This document shows positions 1 to 6,797 of a DNA stretch of 19,077 nt, piece by piece; the first letter of the stretch is position 1; the number at the start of each line of letters is the position of its first letter. The stretch lies in the NCBI GenBank assembly GCA_964385695.1, contig CAYLQA010000054.1:1-19077 (forward strand), given 5' to 3'. The position numbers and the translations under genes are program-made. The notes beneath the pieces are model-generated. The model was not told the DNA's origin. It saw only the letters and a list, made by a program, of their open reading frames with translations, and did no database searches. Source of the stretch: CAYLQA01 sp964385695 (GTDB taxonomy: Bacteria; Desulfobacterota; Desulfobulbia; Desulfobulbales; Desulfurivibrionaceae).

Positions 1-43
1 CCTGAAAATAAAAGCTGCTTTTCCCGGACATCGACGATGAACC
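1..43. repeat. Left arm of a perfect 43-bp inverted repeat, probable IS end
   Basis: Positions 1-43 are the exact reverse complement of 19024-19066. Read outward from the window, both arms start GGTTCATCGTCGATG and end TTTTCAGG. Identity stops exactly at the inner edge: the next eight bases are AAAAAAAA here (44-51) and AAAAAAAA just before the right arm (19016-19023), the same run in the same plus-strand orientation. A sharp boundary beginning GG, and flanks of eight A/T bases, suit the end of an insertion sequence that makes 8-bp target duplications, as ISL3-family elements do. The family guess is inference; no transposase gene is inside the window. The repeat may continue left of base 1. 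Confidence 0.8.
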
Positions 44-85
44 AAAAAAAAGGGGTGAACGACGTATGTCGTTCACCCCTTTTTT
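44..85 (-). terminator. Rho-independent terminator after metV, potentially bidirectional
   Basis: GGGGTGAACGAC (52-63) pairs perfectly over 12 bp with GTCGTTCACCCC (68-79) around a GTAT loop. A run of eight A (44-51) and a run of six T (80-85) flank the stem. On the minus strand this is a textbook terminator with a T8 tail, 22 nt past the metV stop. It would also work on the plus strand with a T6 tail, although no plus-strand gene reaches it in the window as drawn. Confidence 0.93.
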
Positions 86-107
86 ACCTTGTCTATGTAT
101 TGAGAGG

Positions 108-776
108 CTAGACGGTCAAATCGTCCCGCACGGTCTTGCGCGGGCCGCCATGGCCTGCTGTGGACCAGTCGCGGATGGGGGCGATGTATTCCAGGTCGCC
201 TTTACGATCTACGCGAACGAGCTTGTCGTGAATGCTCTGCCAGATACAGGGGACATCTTTGTGGATTTCGCATGTGCCGTCAACGGAGCCGCCGCAAGGA
301 CCATTGAACAGGCTCTTGGCGCAGCGGGCAACGGGGCAGAGGCCGCCGGTAAGGTGCAGGACACAGTGGCCGCATCCGGCACACTGTTCGCTCCATACTC
401 CCTGCTCGGCGGAGCCACCGAATGAGGTGGTGTTGACTGCCGGGTAAACAGTATCGTTGGGGCGAAGGTTGGCGATGAAGTTAACGCCAACACCGCAGGC
501 TGTGGAGAGAATGGCATCATACTCGCCAGCCCATTGGTCAATGCTTTCGATATACTCTTTGTCGCATTGTCGTACCAGGGTGGCCTCAATGGTTTCGACC
601 TCTTGACCAGTCTTCTTTTTGCCAAGGCGAATCAGGGAGGCAAGGATTTCAACCTCGCGTTCACCGCCTGCTGAACAGACGGAAACACAACCGCGGCAAC
701 CAAGTACCAAGATGCGCTTAGCATCCCCAAGCATGTCGACAATTTCGTTTAACGGCTTTCTTTCGGCAATAATCAT
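108..776 (-). CDS. metV: MetV-type methylene-THF reductase partner protein (MTHFR C-terminal zinc/Fe-S domain)
   Basis: This 222-aa protein matches MetV, the partner subunit of MetF in acetogens and other Wood-Ljungdahl bacteria. The N-terminal half carries C27-x2-C30-x3-C34 (GCRGCVSVC) and C94. The C-terminal half has C132, C135, C138, C147 and C152, then the family signature LFNGPCGG (residues 156-163), C169 and C177. MetV is thought to connect the MetF flavin to electron donors. The ATG overlaps the stop of the upstream MvhD-like gene (ATGA at 773-776), so translation is probably coupled. It is the last gene of a three-gene operon and is followed by a strong terminator. MetF itself is not adjacent; the only metF here is a fusion 4.4 kb away that has its own copy of the C-terminal domain. 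Confidence in the family is high; the reaction partner is inferred. Confidence 0.88.
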   Translation of the reverse strand: MIIAERKPLNEIVDMLGDAKRILVLGCRGCVSVCSAGGEREVEILASLIRLGKKKTGQEVETIEATLVRQCDKEYIESIDQWAGEYDAILSTACGVGVNFIANLRPNDTVYPAVNTTSFGGSAEQGVWSEQCAGCGHCVLHLTGGLCPVARCAKSLFNGPCGGSVDGTCEIHKDVPCIWQSIHDKLVRVDRKGDLEYIAPIRDWSTAGHGGPRKTVRDDLTV

Positions 777-1207
777 TTTGCTTCTCCCTTCAGCGGGCAG
801 GGGCCCAAAGCTGTAATGCGTTCGTTCATCTCCTGGGCGGCTTTGATGAATTCGGGATGGAATCCGCGCTCCATGTGGTACATCTCAGCACGCTCACTCT
901 CTGCGCCCAACTCGACCAAGGCCTTTTGTACGGCAAGGATACGTTTGGCCGCGCGCTGGCTGCCCATGAGGTTGTGGCATTTGTCGGCAGGGCAACCTGC
1001 AACGTATACCGCATCGGCACCTTCCTCAAAGGCCTTCAGCAGTGTGCTGACCTCAAGTTTACCGGTGCAGACCAGGCGGTTGATGTTTACGTTTTCAGGA
1101 AAGCCATCTGCAATCAGCCCCTCTTTGCCCTCAGCCAGGGTCTGTTGAGAGGTGTAGTGGCAACAAAAAGCTTGGATATTCGGGGTAAATGACATGTGCT
1201 TCACCAT
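773..1207 (-). CDS. mvhD: MvhD/FlpD-like hydrogenase iron-sulfur subunit (divergent)
   Basis: This 144-aa protein resembles MvhD, the [2Fe-2S] protein that carries electrons between a hydrogenase or formate dehydrogenase and heterodisulfide reductase HdrA. Visible motifs are AFCCHYT (C15, C16), CTGK (C47), EGADAVYVAGC (C72) and KCHNLMGS (C77). The usual family motif is FCCNWCSY; here the third cysteine of that block is threonine (CCHYT), so cluster ligation may differ. It starts one base after the stop of the HdrC-like gene and overlaps metV by 4 nt. No strong ribosome binding site precedes ATG 1207; an in-frame ATG at 1195 (MSFTPN) is an alternative. Its position between an HdrC-like protein and MetV suggests an electron relay to MetV. 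No HdrA or hydrogenase gene lies in the window. Confidence 0.82.
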   Translation of the reverse strand: MVKHMSFTPNIQAFCCHYTSQQTLAEGKEGLIADGFPENVNINRLVCTGKLEVSTLLKAFEEGADAVYVAGCPADKCHNLMGSQRAAKRILAVQKALVELGAESERAEMYHMERGFHPEFIKAAQEMNERITALGPCPLKGEAK

Positions 1208-1208
1208 C

Positions 1209-1775
1209 TTATTGCGCTTGACCGCTGGCCGCGATCAGTCGCTCGTCTTCTGACTCGTTTAACTGGATAGCCTGGGCCGGACACTCGCTGGGGCAGATAC
1301 CGCATGCGCGGCATTCCTGCGGATCAATGGCCGCCTTGCCCTCGTCGTCAATTTTTGGAATGCGCCACGGGCAGACACGGACACAGGTAAGGCAGGAGAC
1401 ACAAAGGTCGCGTTGTACCCAGGCCGCCTTGCCCTTGTTGAGTAGATCCTGCTCGGTGATGTGGCCGCTGTCCATGGCCAGTTGCCGCAGAGCTTCCATG
1501 ATATCGGCAAAGCGGACATCCTGCGGGCAGACAAAAACACAGCCCTTACATTGGGAGCAATGCCAGAGCAACTCCGAGGTAAGGAGCTTGTCCTTGAGGC
1601 CCATGCGGATCATATGGATAATTTTTCTGGGGTCAAAGTCTGGAATTGCTTGGCTCACCGGACAAGCGCCACTGCAGGCCCCACATGAAAAGCAGCGGTT
1701 CAGAAACTGGCCGCCGGGTATTGTGGTTACCTCAGCGCTGAATGCCGCGTTGATATCTTTACTTGAAATAGACAT
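1209..1775 (-). CDS. HdrC-like Fe-S protein with a C-terminal 2[4Fe-4S] ferredoxin domain
   Basis: This 188-aa protein has four CxxCxxCxxxC motifs: C28/31/34/38, C73/76/79/83, C125/128/131/135 and C155/158/161/165. The first two, about 45 residues apart, have the spacing of HdrC (heterodisulfide reductase subunit C, Fer4_8/Fer4_17 type). The last two form a ferredoxin module that standard HdrC lacks. No transmembrane segment is seen, so it should be cytoplasmic. ATG 1775 is preceded by GAGG; a GTG at 1787 would add four residues. It is the first gene of the operon with the MvhD-like protein and metV (1-nt gap, then 4-nt overlap). The likely role is electron transfer among these proteins. hdrA and hdrB are absent from the neighbourhood, so a classical Hdr complex cannot be claimed. 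Confidence 0.82.
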   Translation of the reverse strand: MSISSKDINAAFSAEVTTIPGGQFLNRCFSCGACSGACPVSQAIPDFDPRKIIHMIRMGLKDKLLTSELLWHCSQCKGCVFVCPQDVRFADIMEALRQLAMDSGHITEQDLLNKGKAAWVQRDLCVSCLTCVRVCPWRIPKIDDEGKAAIDPQECRACGICPSECPAQAIQLNESEDERLIAASGQAQ

Positions 1776-1800
1776 ACCCTGCCTCACTCAAAATATTTGA

Positions 1801-1820
1801 CCCAGCCTTCAGGGCTTGGG
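1801..1820 (-). other. Leader hairpin upstream of the hdrC-like/mvhD/metV operon
   Basis: On the minus strand, CCCAAGCC and GGCTGGG can pair with one bulged A and a five-base loop, about 25 nt upstream of ATG 1775. It would lie in the 5' untranslated leader if the promoter at 1843-1872 is used. There is no T run, so it is not a terminator. Function unknown. Confidence 0.3.
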
Positions 1821-1842
1821 TTGATGTGCAAAAAATGCCGCC

Positions 1843-1872
1843 TATACACGAAATTTACCTTATGAAAGTCAA
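1843..1872 (-). promoter_or_regulatory. Possible sigma-70 promoter of the hdrC-like/mvhD/metV operon
   Basis: On the minus strand TTGACT (1872-1867) matches the -35 consensus at five of six bases. After an 18-nt spacer comes TGTATA (1848-1843), a weak -10. Transcription would begin near 1836, giving a leader of about 60 nt. The kdsD-to-operon gap (1776-1963, 188 nt) is otherwise AT-rich, and I saw no clear terminator for kdsD in it. Confidence 0.3.
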
Positions 1873-1963
1873 TAAAGCGTTGGCTACTTTAGCATAAAAT
1901 AAAACAGAACCCAATAGGTACAATTACGTGTAGTTGCCGGTTTTTTAAGGGGAAAGCGCGGAG

Positions 1964-2932
1964 TTAGACGAGAAAACGGAATTCGCCTTTGCCCAAAAGG
2001 TCCTGCAGGTGCAGGGCGCCTGCGACATTACCGCTGGTGTCGGTGACAGCCAAAAAGGTAATCTCGTGGCGTTGCATGATACTCAAGGCATCGGCCGCCA
2101 AAAGGTCGCCGCTGATGGTCTTGGGCTCCTTGGTCATGACCTCGGGCAGGGTGACATTGGTCAGATCCGTGTGGTTGGAGATCATCCGACGGATGTCGCC
2201 ATCTGTGAGAATTCCGCTAAGATCCGCGCCATCCATGACCAGGACCGCGCCGAGGTTTTTGTCGTTCAACTCTTTCATGGCCTCGGGCAGGGGAGCGCTG
2301 ATGGGGATTTGCGGGACAAGCTCGCCGGTGAGCATCACCTCGGAAACGTTGATCTTGAGCCGTTCACCCAGGCTACCGCCGGGATGGTTGAGACGAAAAT
2401 CACTCTCTTTGAACTGCTTGAGGTTGAGCAGGACCACGGCCAGGGCATCACCCATGGCCAAGGTGGCAGTGGTGCTGGCGGTTGGGGCAAGCCCCAGGGG
2501 GCAGGCTTCTTGTGGAACCGTTACCTTGAGTACCGCATCACCATTCTTGGCCAAGGTCGAGTCTGGCCTGCCGGTCATGGCAATGAGCTTGACGCCACGT
2601 TTTTTCAAATTGGGCAAGAGCAGGTTGAGCTCGGCAGTTTCGCCGCTGTAGGAGATTCCCAGCACAACGTCCTGTGAATCCACCATGCCCAGGTCGCCAT
2701 GCATCGCCTCCACCGGGTGGAGGAAGATGGAGGGCGTGCCGGTGGAGTTCATGGTGGCGGCAATTTTTTGTCCGATAATGCCGGACTTGCCGATGCCGGT
2801 GATGATCACTCGCGAAGGGCACTCCATGATCATGGTCACCGCCTTTTCAAAGTCGGTGTCGATCTGCTCAAGGAGTGCCTGGATGCCTTCCGCCTCAATT
2901 TTGAGGACTTCTTTTGCCTGGCTTATGCTCAT
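1964..2932 (-). CDS. kdsD: Arabinose-5-phosphate isomerase (KdsD/KpsF family)
   Basis: This 322-aa protein converts D-ribulose 5-phosphate to D-arabinose 5-phosphate, the first step to Kdo in the lipopolysaccharide inner core. An N-terminal SIS sugar-isomerase domain covers about residues 30-170, with GIGKSG (46-51), the block TGTPSIFLHPVEAMHGDLG (64-82) and the conserved NHPGG (182-186). A CBS pair follows, with repeats starting near 197 (VSEVM) and 262 (LPEVM). Length and domain order are those of the family (about 320-330 aa). It starts 11 nt after the purF stop on the same strand, so the two are probably co-transcribed, an arrangement with no obvious metabolic link. The presence of Kdo synthesis supports a Gram-negative host. 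Confident. Confidence 0.95.
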   Translation of the reverse strand: MSISQAKEVLKIEAEGIQALLEQIDTDFEKAVTMIMECPSRVIITGIGKSGIIGQKIAATMNSTGTPSIFLHPVEAMHGDLGMVDSQDVVLGISYSGETAELNLLLPNLKKRGVKLIAMTGRPDSTLAKNGDAVLKVTVPQEACPLGLAPTASTTATLAMGDALAVVLLNLKQFKESDFRLNHPGGSLGERLKINVSEVMLTGELVPQIPISAPLPEAMKELNDKNLGAVLVMDGADLSGILTDGDIRRMISNHTDLTNVTLPEVMTKEPKTISGDLLAADALSIMQRHEITFLAVTDTSGNVAGALHLQDLLGKGEFRFLV

Positions 2933-2943
2933 GGTGGGAATGT

Positions 2944-4380
2944 CTATTTATTGCTGCAGGCGCCGCAGGAAGAGCCGCCCAGTGCAAGCTTGTGGAATGA
3001 CCGATCCGGCTCAACCGGATAAATGCCGTCAAAGCAGGCCTTGCAGTATGAGTCGGCCGGACCGCCGCAGGCCTCGACCAAGCCTTCGAGGCTGAGATAG
3101 TTCAGGGAGTCAAGGCCCAGATAATCGCGAATTTCTTCAACGGATTTTTTATGGGCGATGAGTTGGTCGCCGCAGGGAAAGTCAATGCCGTAATAGCAGG
3201 CATGTTTGGTGGGCGGGCAGGAAACCAACATGTGTACTTCCTTGACCCCGGCCTCGCGCAGGGATTTCACTCTGCACTTGCCCGTGGTTCCGCGGATAAT
3301 GGAGTCATCAATAATAATGACCTTTTTATCCTTTAAAAAGCTGCGGATGGGGTTGAGCTTGACCCGCACGGAAAAGTCGCGCATGGATTGGGTGGGCTGG
3401 ATAAATGTTCTTCCTACATAATGGTTACGGATGACCCCCATCTCTAAGGGGATGCCGGATTCCTGGGAGTAGCCGATGGCCGCGTAGTTGCCCGAGTCGG
3501 GAAAGGGCATGACAAAATCGGCGTCGATTTTATTTTCTCTGGCCAGGATCTGGCCCATGCGTTTTCTGCTGAGATACACATTTTTGCCGAAGATCTCGCT
3601 GTCGGGCCTGGCAAAATAGACCTGCTCGAAGATGCAGAAGCTGTGCGGCTGCTTTCTGTCGAGATACAGGGACTTCATGCCGTTTTTATCAATGATCAGA
3701 ATTTCGCCCGGCTCGATATCGCGGATGTACTGGGCCTCGATAAGGTCCAAGGCGCAGGTCTCTGAGGCAACAATATGGGAGCCATTGCTCAGACGCCCAA
3801 GACACAAGGGGCGGAAGCCGCCGGGATCGCGTACGGCAATGAGTTTTTCTTCTGTCAGTAGCAGGAGGGAGAACGCGCCTTTGATGGACTCAAAGGTGTC
3901 GATTAAGGATTTTTCCAGACCGAGATGGTTGCAGCGGGCCATAAGATGTATGACCACCTCGCTGTCCATGGTGGATTGGAAGATGGAGCCTTTTTTCTCC
4001 AGCTCGTCACGCAGGCTGCGGATGTTGACCAGGTTGCCATTATGGGCCACGGCCATGGTGCACCCCTGGTGGGTGGCGGAAAAGGGCTGGGCGTTGATAA
4101 TGTCCGAAGAACCGGTGGTGGAGTAGCGCACGTGCCCAATGGAGATGTTTCCCTTGAGCCCTTGCAGAATATCCTCAGTAAAGACCTCGGGGACAAGCCC
4201 CATTCCGCGATGCTGGTGTACCTGGCACTGGTCGCTGGTTGCAATGCCGGCGCTTTCCTGACCCCGGTGCTGCAGGGCGTATAGGCCAAAATAGGTGAGC
4301 TTTGCCGCATCCTCATGGCCGAAAATACCGCACACCCCGCATTCGTCTTTCGGGCGGGAGGCGGTTTCCAACAGAGTCAT
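2944..4380 (-). CDS. purF: Amidophosphoribosyltransferase, Fe-S/propeptide type
   Basis: This 478-aa enzyme catalyses the first committed step of purine synthesis (PRPP plus glutamine to phosphoribosylamine). The N-terminal nucleophile is C14 (KDECGVCGIFG), preceded by a 13-residue propeptide that must be cleaved. The glutaminase domain includes LQHRGQESAG (36-45) and GHVRYSTTG (82-90). The phosphoribosyltransferase domain has the PRPP loop VIIIDDSIIRGTTGK (354-368). C249, C395, C446 and C449 (YCKACF) match the four [4Fe-4S] ligands of the Bacillus subtilis type enzyme, so this is the oxygen-labile form. The extreme C-terminus carries an extra CGAC (472-475). AAGGGA lies about nine bases before the ATG. 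Upstream, 4438-4454 is a palindrome that could be an operator. It leads the purF-kdsD pair. Confidence 0.97.
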   Translation of the reverse strand: MTLLETASRPKDECGVCGIFGHEDAAKLTYFGLYALQHRGQESAGIATSDQCQVHQHRGMGLVPEVFTEDILQGLKGNISIGHVRYSTTGSSDIINAQPFSATHQGCTMAVAHNGNLVNIRSLRDELEKKGSIFQSTMDSEVVIHLMARCNHLGLEKSLIDTFESIKGAFSLLLLTEEKLIAVRDPGGFRPLCLGRLSNGSHIVASETCALDLIEAQYIRDIEPGEILIIDKNGMKSLYLDRKQPHSFCIFEQVYFARPDSEIFGKNVYLSRKRMGQILARENKIDADFVMPFPDSGNYAAIGYSQESGIPLEMGVIRNHYVGRTFIQPTQSMRDFSVRVKLNPIRSFLKDKKVIIIDDSIIRGTTGKCRVKSLREAGVKEVHMLVSCPPTKHACYYGIDFPCGDQLIAHKKSVEEIRDYLGLDSLNYLSLEGLVEACGGPADSYCKACFDGIYPVEPDRSFHKLALGGSSCGACSNK

Positions 4381-4437
4381 CGTTATAGTTCCCTTCGTTT
4401 TCTTACGAAAAAAATGTGAGCAAAAAATGCATTCGCC

Positions 4438-4454
4438 GTGTGATCAAATCACAC
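4438..4454. promoter_or_regulatory. 17-bp palindrome in the purF/unknown-gene divergent region
   Basis: GTGTGAT-CAA-ATCACAC is a perfect 7-bp inverted repeat. It resembles CRP/FNR-family half sites (TGTGA...TCACA), but the spacer is one base shorter than the classic CRP site. It lies 57 nt upstream of the purF ATG and 173 nt upstream of the plus-strand gene at 4628. A transcription factor operator is likely; the regulator is unknown. Confidence 0.45.
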
Positions 4455-4503
4455 CGCTCCCCAACAGGCTGAGGATATGCAAGTCGTGGTCACTGCGAAA
4501 AAA

Positions 4504-4517
4504 AGTATAAATATACT
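4504..4517. repeat. AT-rich palindrome between purF and the 4628 gene
   Basis: AGTATA-AA-TATACT is a perfect 6-bp inverted repeat, flanked by A-rich sequence on the left and CTTTTTG on the right. It could hold a -10 element for either strand (TATACT), but I found no good -35 at the right distance on either side. The rest of 4381-4627 shows no gene. Confidence 0.35.
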
Positions 4518-4627
4518 CTTTTTGCCTTACTTGTGAAATGATTTTTTATTCATCGCCTGGGGGCGAGGTCCGAAGAGGTTAGTAAGGGGGAGAAAAGCGC
4601 CAACAACCAAGGATGGAGGAGGCGATT

Positions 4628-5176
4628 ATGCAACAGGCAATTTATGATGAACGCATCAAGACAAAGTCCGGCGATCCTGCCTATTTTGGACTGGGATGTG
4701 ATTTTGCCGATCTTTTTGCCGCCAAGGGATGGAACCTGTATGAAGTGGACGGTCCTGTTTGCGACCTTGAAGAGATGGAAGATCTTATTCGGCAAGGGCG
4801 CTCCTGGCCGGTTCGAGAGGATCAGCGCTACATTCTGCTGCCCCGGGTTGTGAACCCGGACAGCCCGCCGCAGGTTCTGGCCGCTTTAAAAAATACCCCG
4901 GCCCGCTACCCGTTTTTTATCGATGAGTATGAAAAGGTGGTCGATGGCCTGCCGGTGGTAATCAACCGAGGCCATTATCTTATTGAGAGCGTTATGCTGA
5001 CCCGGGAACAGGTTTTGATCCTGGTCGATATCGATGCCATGCTCATGCTCGACATTCCCATTGCCCGGGAAATTGCCGGGATGCATATCCCCTGCATCTG
5101 CTTTGATGTGCTGGAAATGTATGAGCGCCTTGGCCAGGTGTCCAGTTCTCTTCGTCACAGCTTTTTGGCCGCGTGA
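4628..5176 (+). CDS. Uncharacterised 182-aa protein
   Basis: I do not recognise a family. ATG 4628 is preferred over the in-frame ATG at 4613 because GGAGGAGG (4615-4622) sits five bases upstream of it and overlaps the earlier start. The protein is acidic, with no signal peptide and no clear transmembrane segment; a hydrophobic stretch near residues 119-140 (ESVMLTREQVLILVDIDAML) looks like buried strand/helix. It has only three cysteines (C24, C45 and C156 or nearby) and no metal-binding cluster. The text reads as a compact alpha/beta cytoplasmic protein. Its 3' end overlaps the convergent metF-metV gene by 22 nt, so the two transcripts are antisense at their tails. It has its own Shine-Dalgarno and a long upstream region, and is probably a real, monocistronic gene. 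Confidence 0.75.
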   Translation: MQQAIYDERIKTKSGDPAYFGLGCDFADLFAAKGWNLYEVDGPVCDLEEMEDLIRQGRSWPVREDQRYILLPRVVNPDSPPQVLAALKNTPARYPFFIDEYEKVVDGLPVVINRGHYLIESVMLTREQVLILVDIDAMLMLDIPIAREIAGMHIPCICFDVLEMYERLGQVSSSLRHSFLAA

Positions 5177-6684
5177 TCCTTACCGTTATAAAAGTTCAAC
5201 CATGACGAGGTGTTGTTCAAAGACCAATCTCTGGGGGGGACAAATCCCTCCCGCATGGTTCCGGTCGTGCCCTGCGTTTTGAGGCGATCGTAGATTCGGA
5301 CATAGAGACAACGCTTTTTTTCGGGATAGACTTCGCACCAGCCGTTGAGGCTACCGCCGCATGGGCCGTTAAAGAGATACTTGGCGCAGCCCGACTGCGG
5401 GCAGACAAAGGCCAGTTCCGCCAGAGTGCAATCCCCACAGTTCTGGCAGCCGAACATGAGGAATTTGATCACATGCTCCAGGTGGCTCAGGGTGGGCTCC
5501 ATGGAACTTTTTTCAAAGGCCAGGCAGGTCTTTTTGAGCAGGGCATACAGAGGGCCTGCCTCTTCAAAGGCGAGGTTATGAAAGAGCATGGCCAGCCGGT
5601 AGTTGAGGGGCATGCTTCCCCCTGCCTGTTTTGGGGCGGGGGTAGGTCGGTTGAGCCCTGTTTCTTCATCCTTGGGAAAGTAGTAGAACCCATCATCGTG
5701 CCAATATGAGAGTTCCGGGACCAGTTCTTGCCAGTTTTCAGTAAATGATTTGGCCTGGCCGAGAAGAAAATCAAGATCATCAAAGCTCAGGCCCGGGCCG
5801 CCGATGTGCGCCCCGGCATAACCCAGCCCCTTTTGGATGGCCAAGAGTTTTGCCGCTCGGGTTAAGCGCGCCTTTTTGCCCTTGTCGTCCGAGGTGCTCT
5901 CTTCCTTCATTATCCTGTACAGATCGTCCGTCAGGATACAGCCCGGGATTTTGCCGCTGTGCATCAGCTCGATTACTGCCAGGTTGGGAACAAAGACATT
6001 ACCCAATACCGGCAGATTGATGCCGTGTTGCTCCATATATAGGAGTACCTCCTGGAACTTGCGGGCATCGTATCCGACCTGGGTGATGATGTAGTTTGCC
6101 CCGTGGGCGGCCTTGCGATGCAGCTTGTAATACTGCATCATAAGTTCCGATTCCAAGCGTTTGAAGGGCGAGAGGGCCACGCCCATGAAGTATGAGGTGG
6201 GGCGGATGCAGGATTTTTGTTGGTTCTGGCCGAACTCGCCTTTATTCATCCGCTCGATCAGGTCCAGAACATGGACCGAGCCGAGATCGAAAACAGGCTT
6301 GGCCGCGCCAAGGTAACCCATCTTGGGGTAATCGCCGGTTATGACCAGCAGGTCTCGTATCCCGAGACGATCCCAGGCAAAGAGGGAACTCTCCATCTGG
6401 TTGCGGTTTTTGTCTTTACAGGAAAAATGGACAATGACGTCCAGGCCCATCTTCATGATCTCAAGACCCAGTACCTCGGGGGAGAGCGCTGCCTGGCCGC
6501 CGGCGTTTTCCGTGATGCTCACGGCCTTGATGCGGCCGTCTTCGGCAATCTGCCGGGCAAGGTCCAGGGTGCGGGTGTGCTGCTTGCTGCGGCCGCCGCG
6601 GCTGGGAACCAGCTCAAAGGTCAGGGTGAAGTCGTCCGGATTGGCAAGGGAGTGCTGAAATTGGGAATCGCTTTTTGCGGGCAT
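5155..6684 (-). CDS. metF: Methylenetetrahydrofolate reductase fused to a MetV-like C-terminal domain
   Basis: This 509-aa protein joins two parts. Residues about 15-320 are an MTHFR (MetF) TIM barrel with FELVPSRGG (23-31), SITENAGG (56-63), ITGDYP (115-120) and ITQVGYD (200-206), which bind FAD and folate. Residues about 400-490 are the MTHFR_C/MetV-type domain with C413, C416, C419, C428 and C433, then LFNGPCGG (437-444), C450 and C459. It reduces methylene-THF to methyl-THF for methionine synthesis or the Wood-Ljungdahl methyl branch. Typical bacterial MetF is about 300 aa and lacks the tail. The N-terminal CxxCxxxC module of full MetV is missing. The gene stands alone, divergent from the M48 protease gene and overlapping the convergent unknown gene. 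No strong Shine-Dalgarno was seen before ATG 6684. Confidence 0.92.
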   Translation of the reverse strand: MPAKSDSQFQHSLANPDDFTLTFELVPSRGGRSKQHTRTLDLARQIAEDGRIKAVSITENAGGQAALSPEVLGLEIMKMGLDVIVHFSCKDKNRNQMESSLFAWDRLGIRDLLVITGDYPKMGYLGAAKPVFDLGSVHVLDLIERMNKGEFGQNQQKSCIRPTSYFMGVALSPFKRLESELMMQYYKLHRKAAHGANYIITQVGYDARKFQEVLLYMEQHGINLPVLGNVFVPNLAVIELMHSGKIPGCILTDDLYRIMKEESTSDDKGKKARLTRAAKLLAIQKGLGYAGAHIGGPGLSFDDLDFLLGQAKSFTENWQELVPELSYWHDDGFYYFPKDEETGLNRPTPAPKQAGGSMPLNYRLAMLFHNLAFEEAGPLYALLKKTCLAFEKSSMEPTLSHLEHVIKFLMFGCQNCGDCTLAELAFVCPQSGCAKYLFNGPCGGSLNGWCEVYPEKKRCLYVRIYDRLKTQGTTGTMREGFVPPRDWSLNNTSSWLNFYNGKDHAAKKL

Positions 6685-6797
6685 GGTGAATTTTGCTTGC
6701 TCTTGAAAATGAAGTTAGGGTAACCATGACATCGTATGCCACGATCCCATGGGTTCATCAAAGCTTAGCAATAGTTTGTTAAAAAGGAAATAGCATT

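Noticed and set aside
66..425. Plus-strand open frame of 119 aa opposite metV
   Set aside because: It begins inside the terminator hairpin and is antisense to a clear metV; composition is that of a shadow frame.
2009..2677. 222-aa plus-strand open frame opposite kdsD
   Set aside because: It lies fully within kdsD on the other strand, has no ribosome site and no family signature; high GC at codon position 3 makes such frames common.
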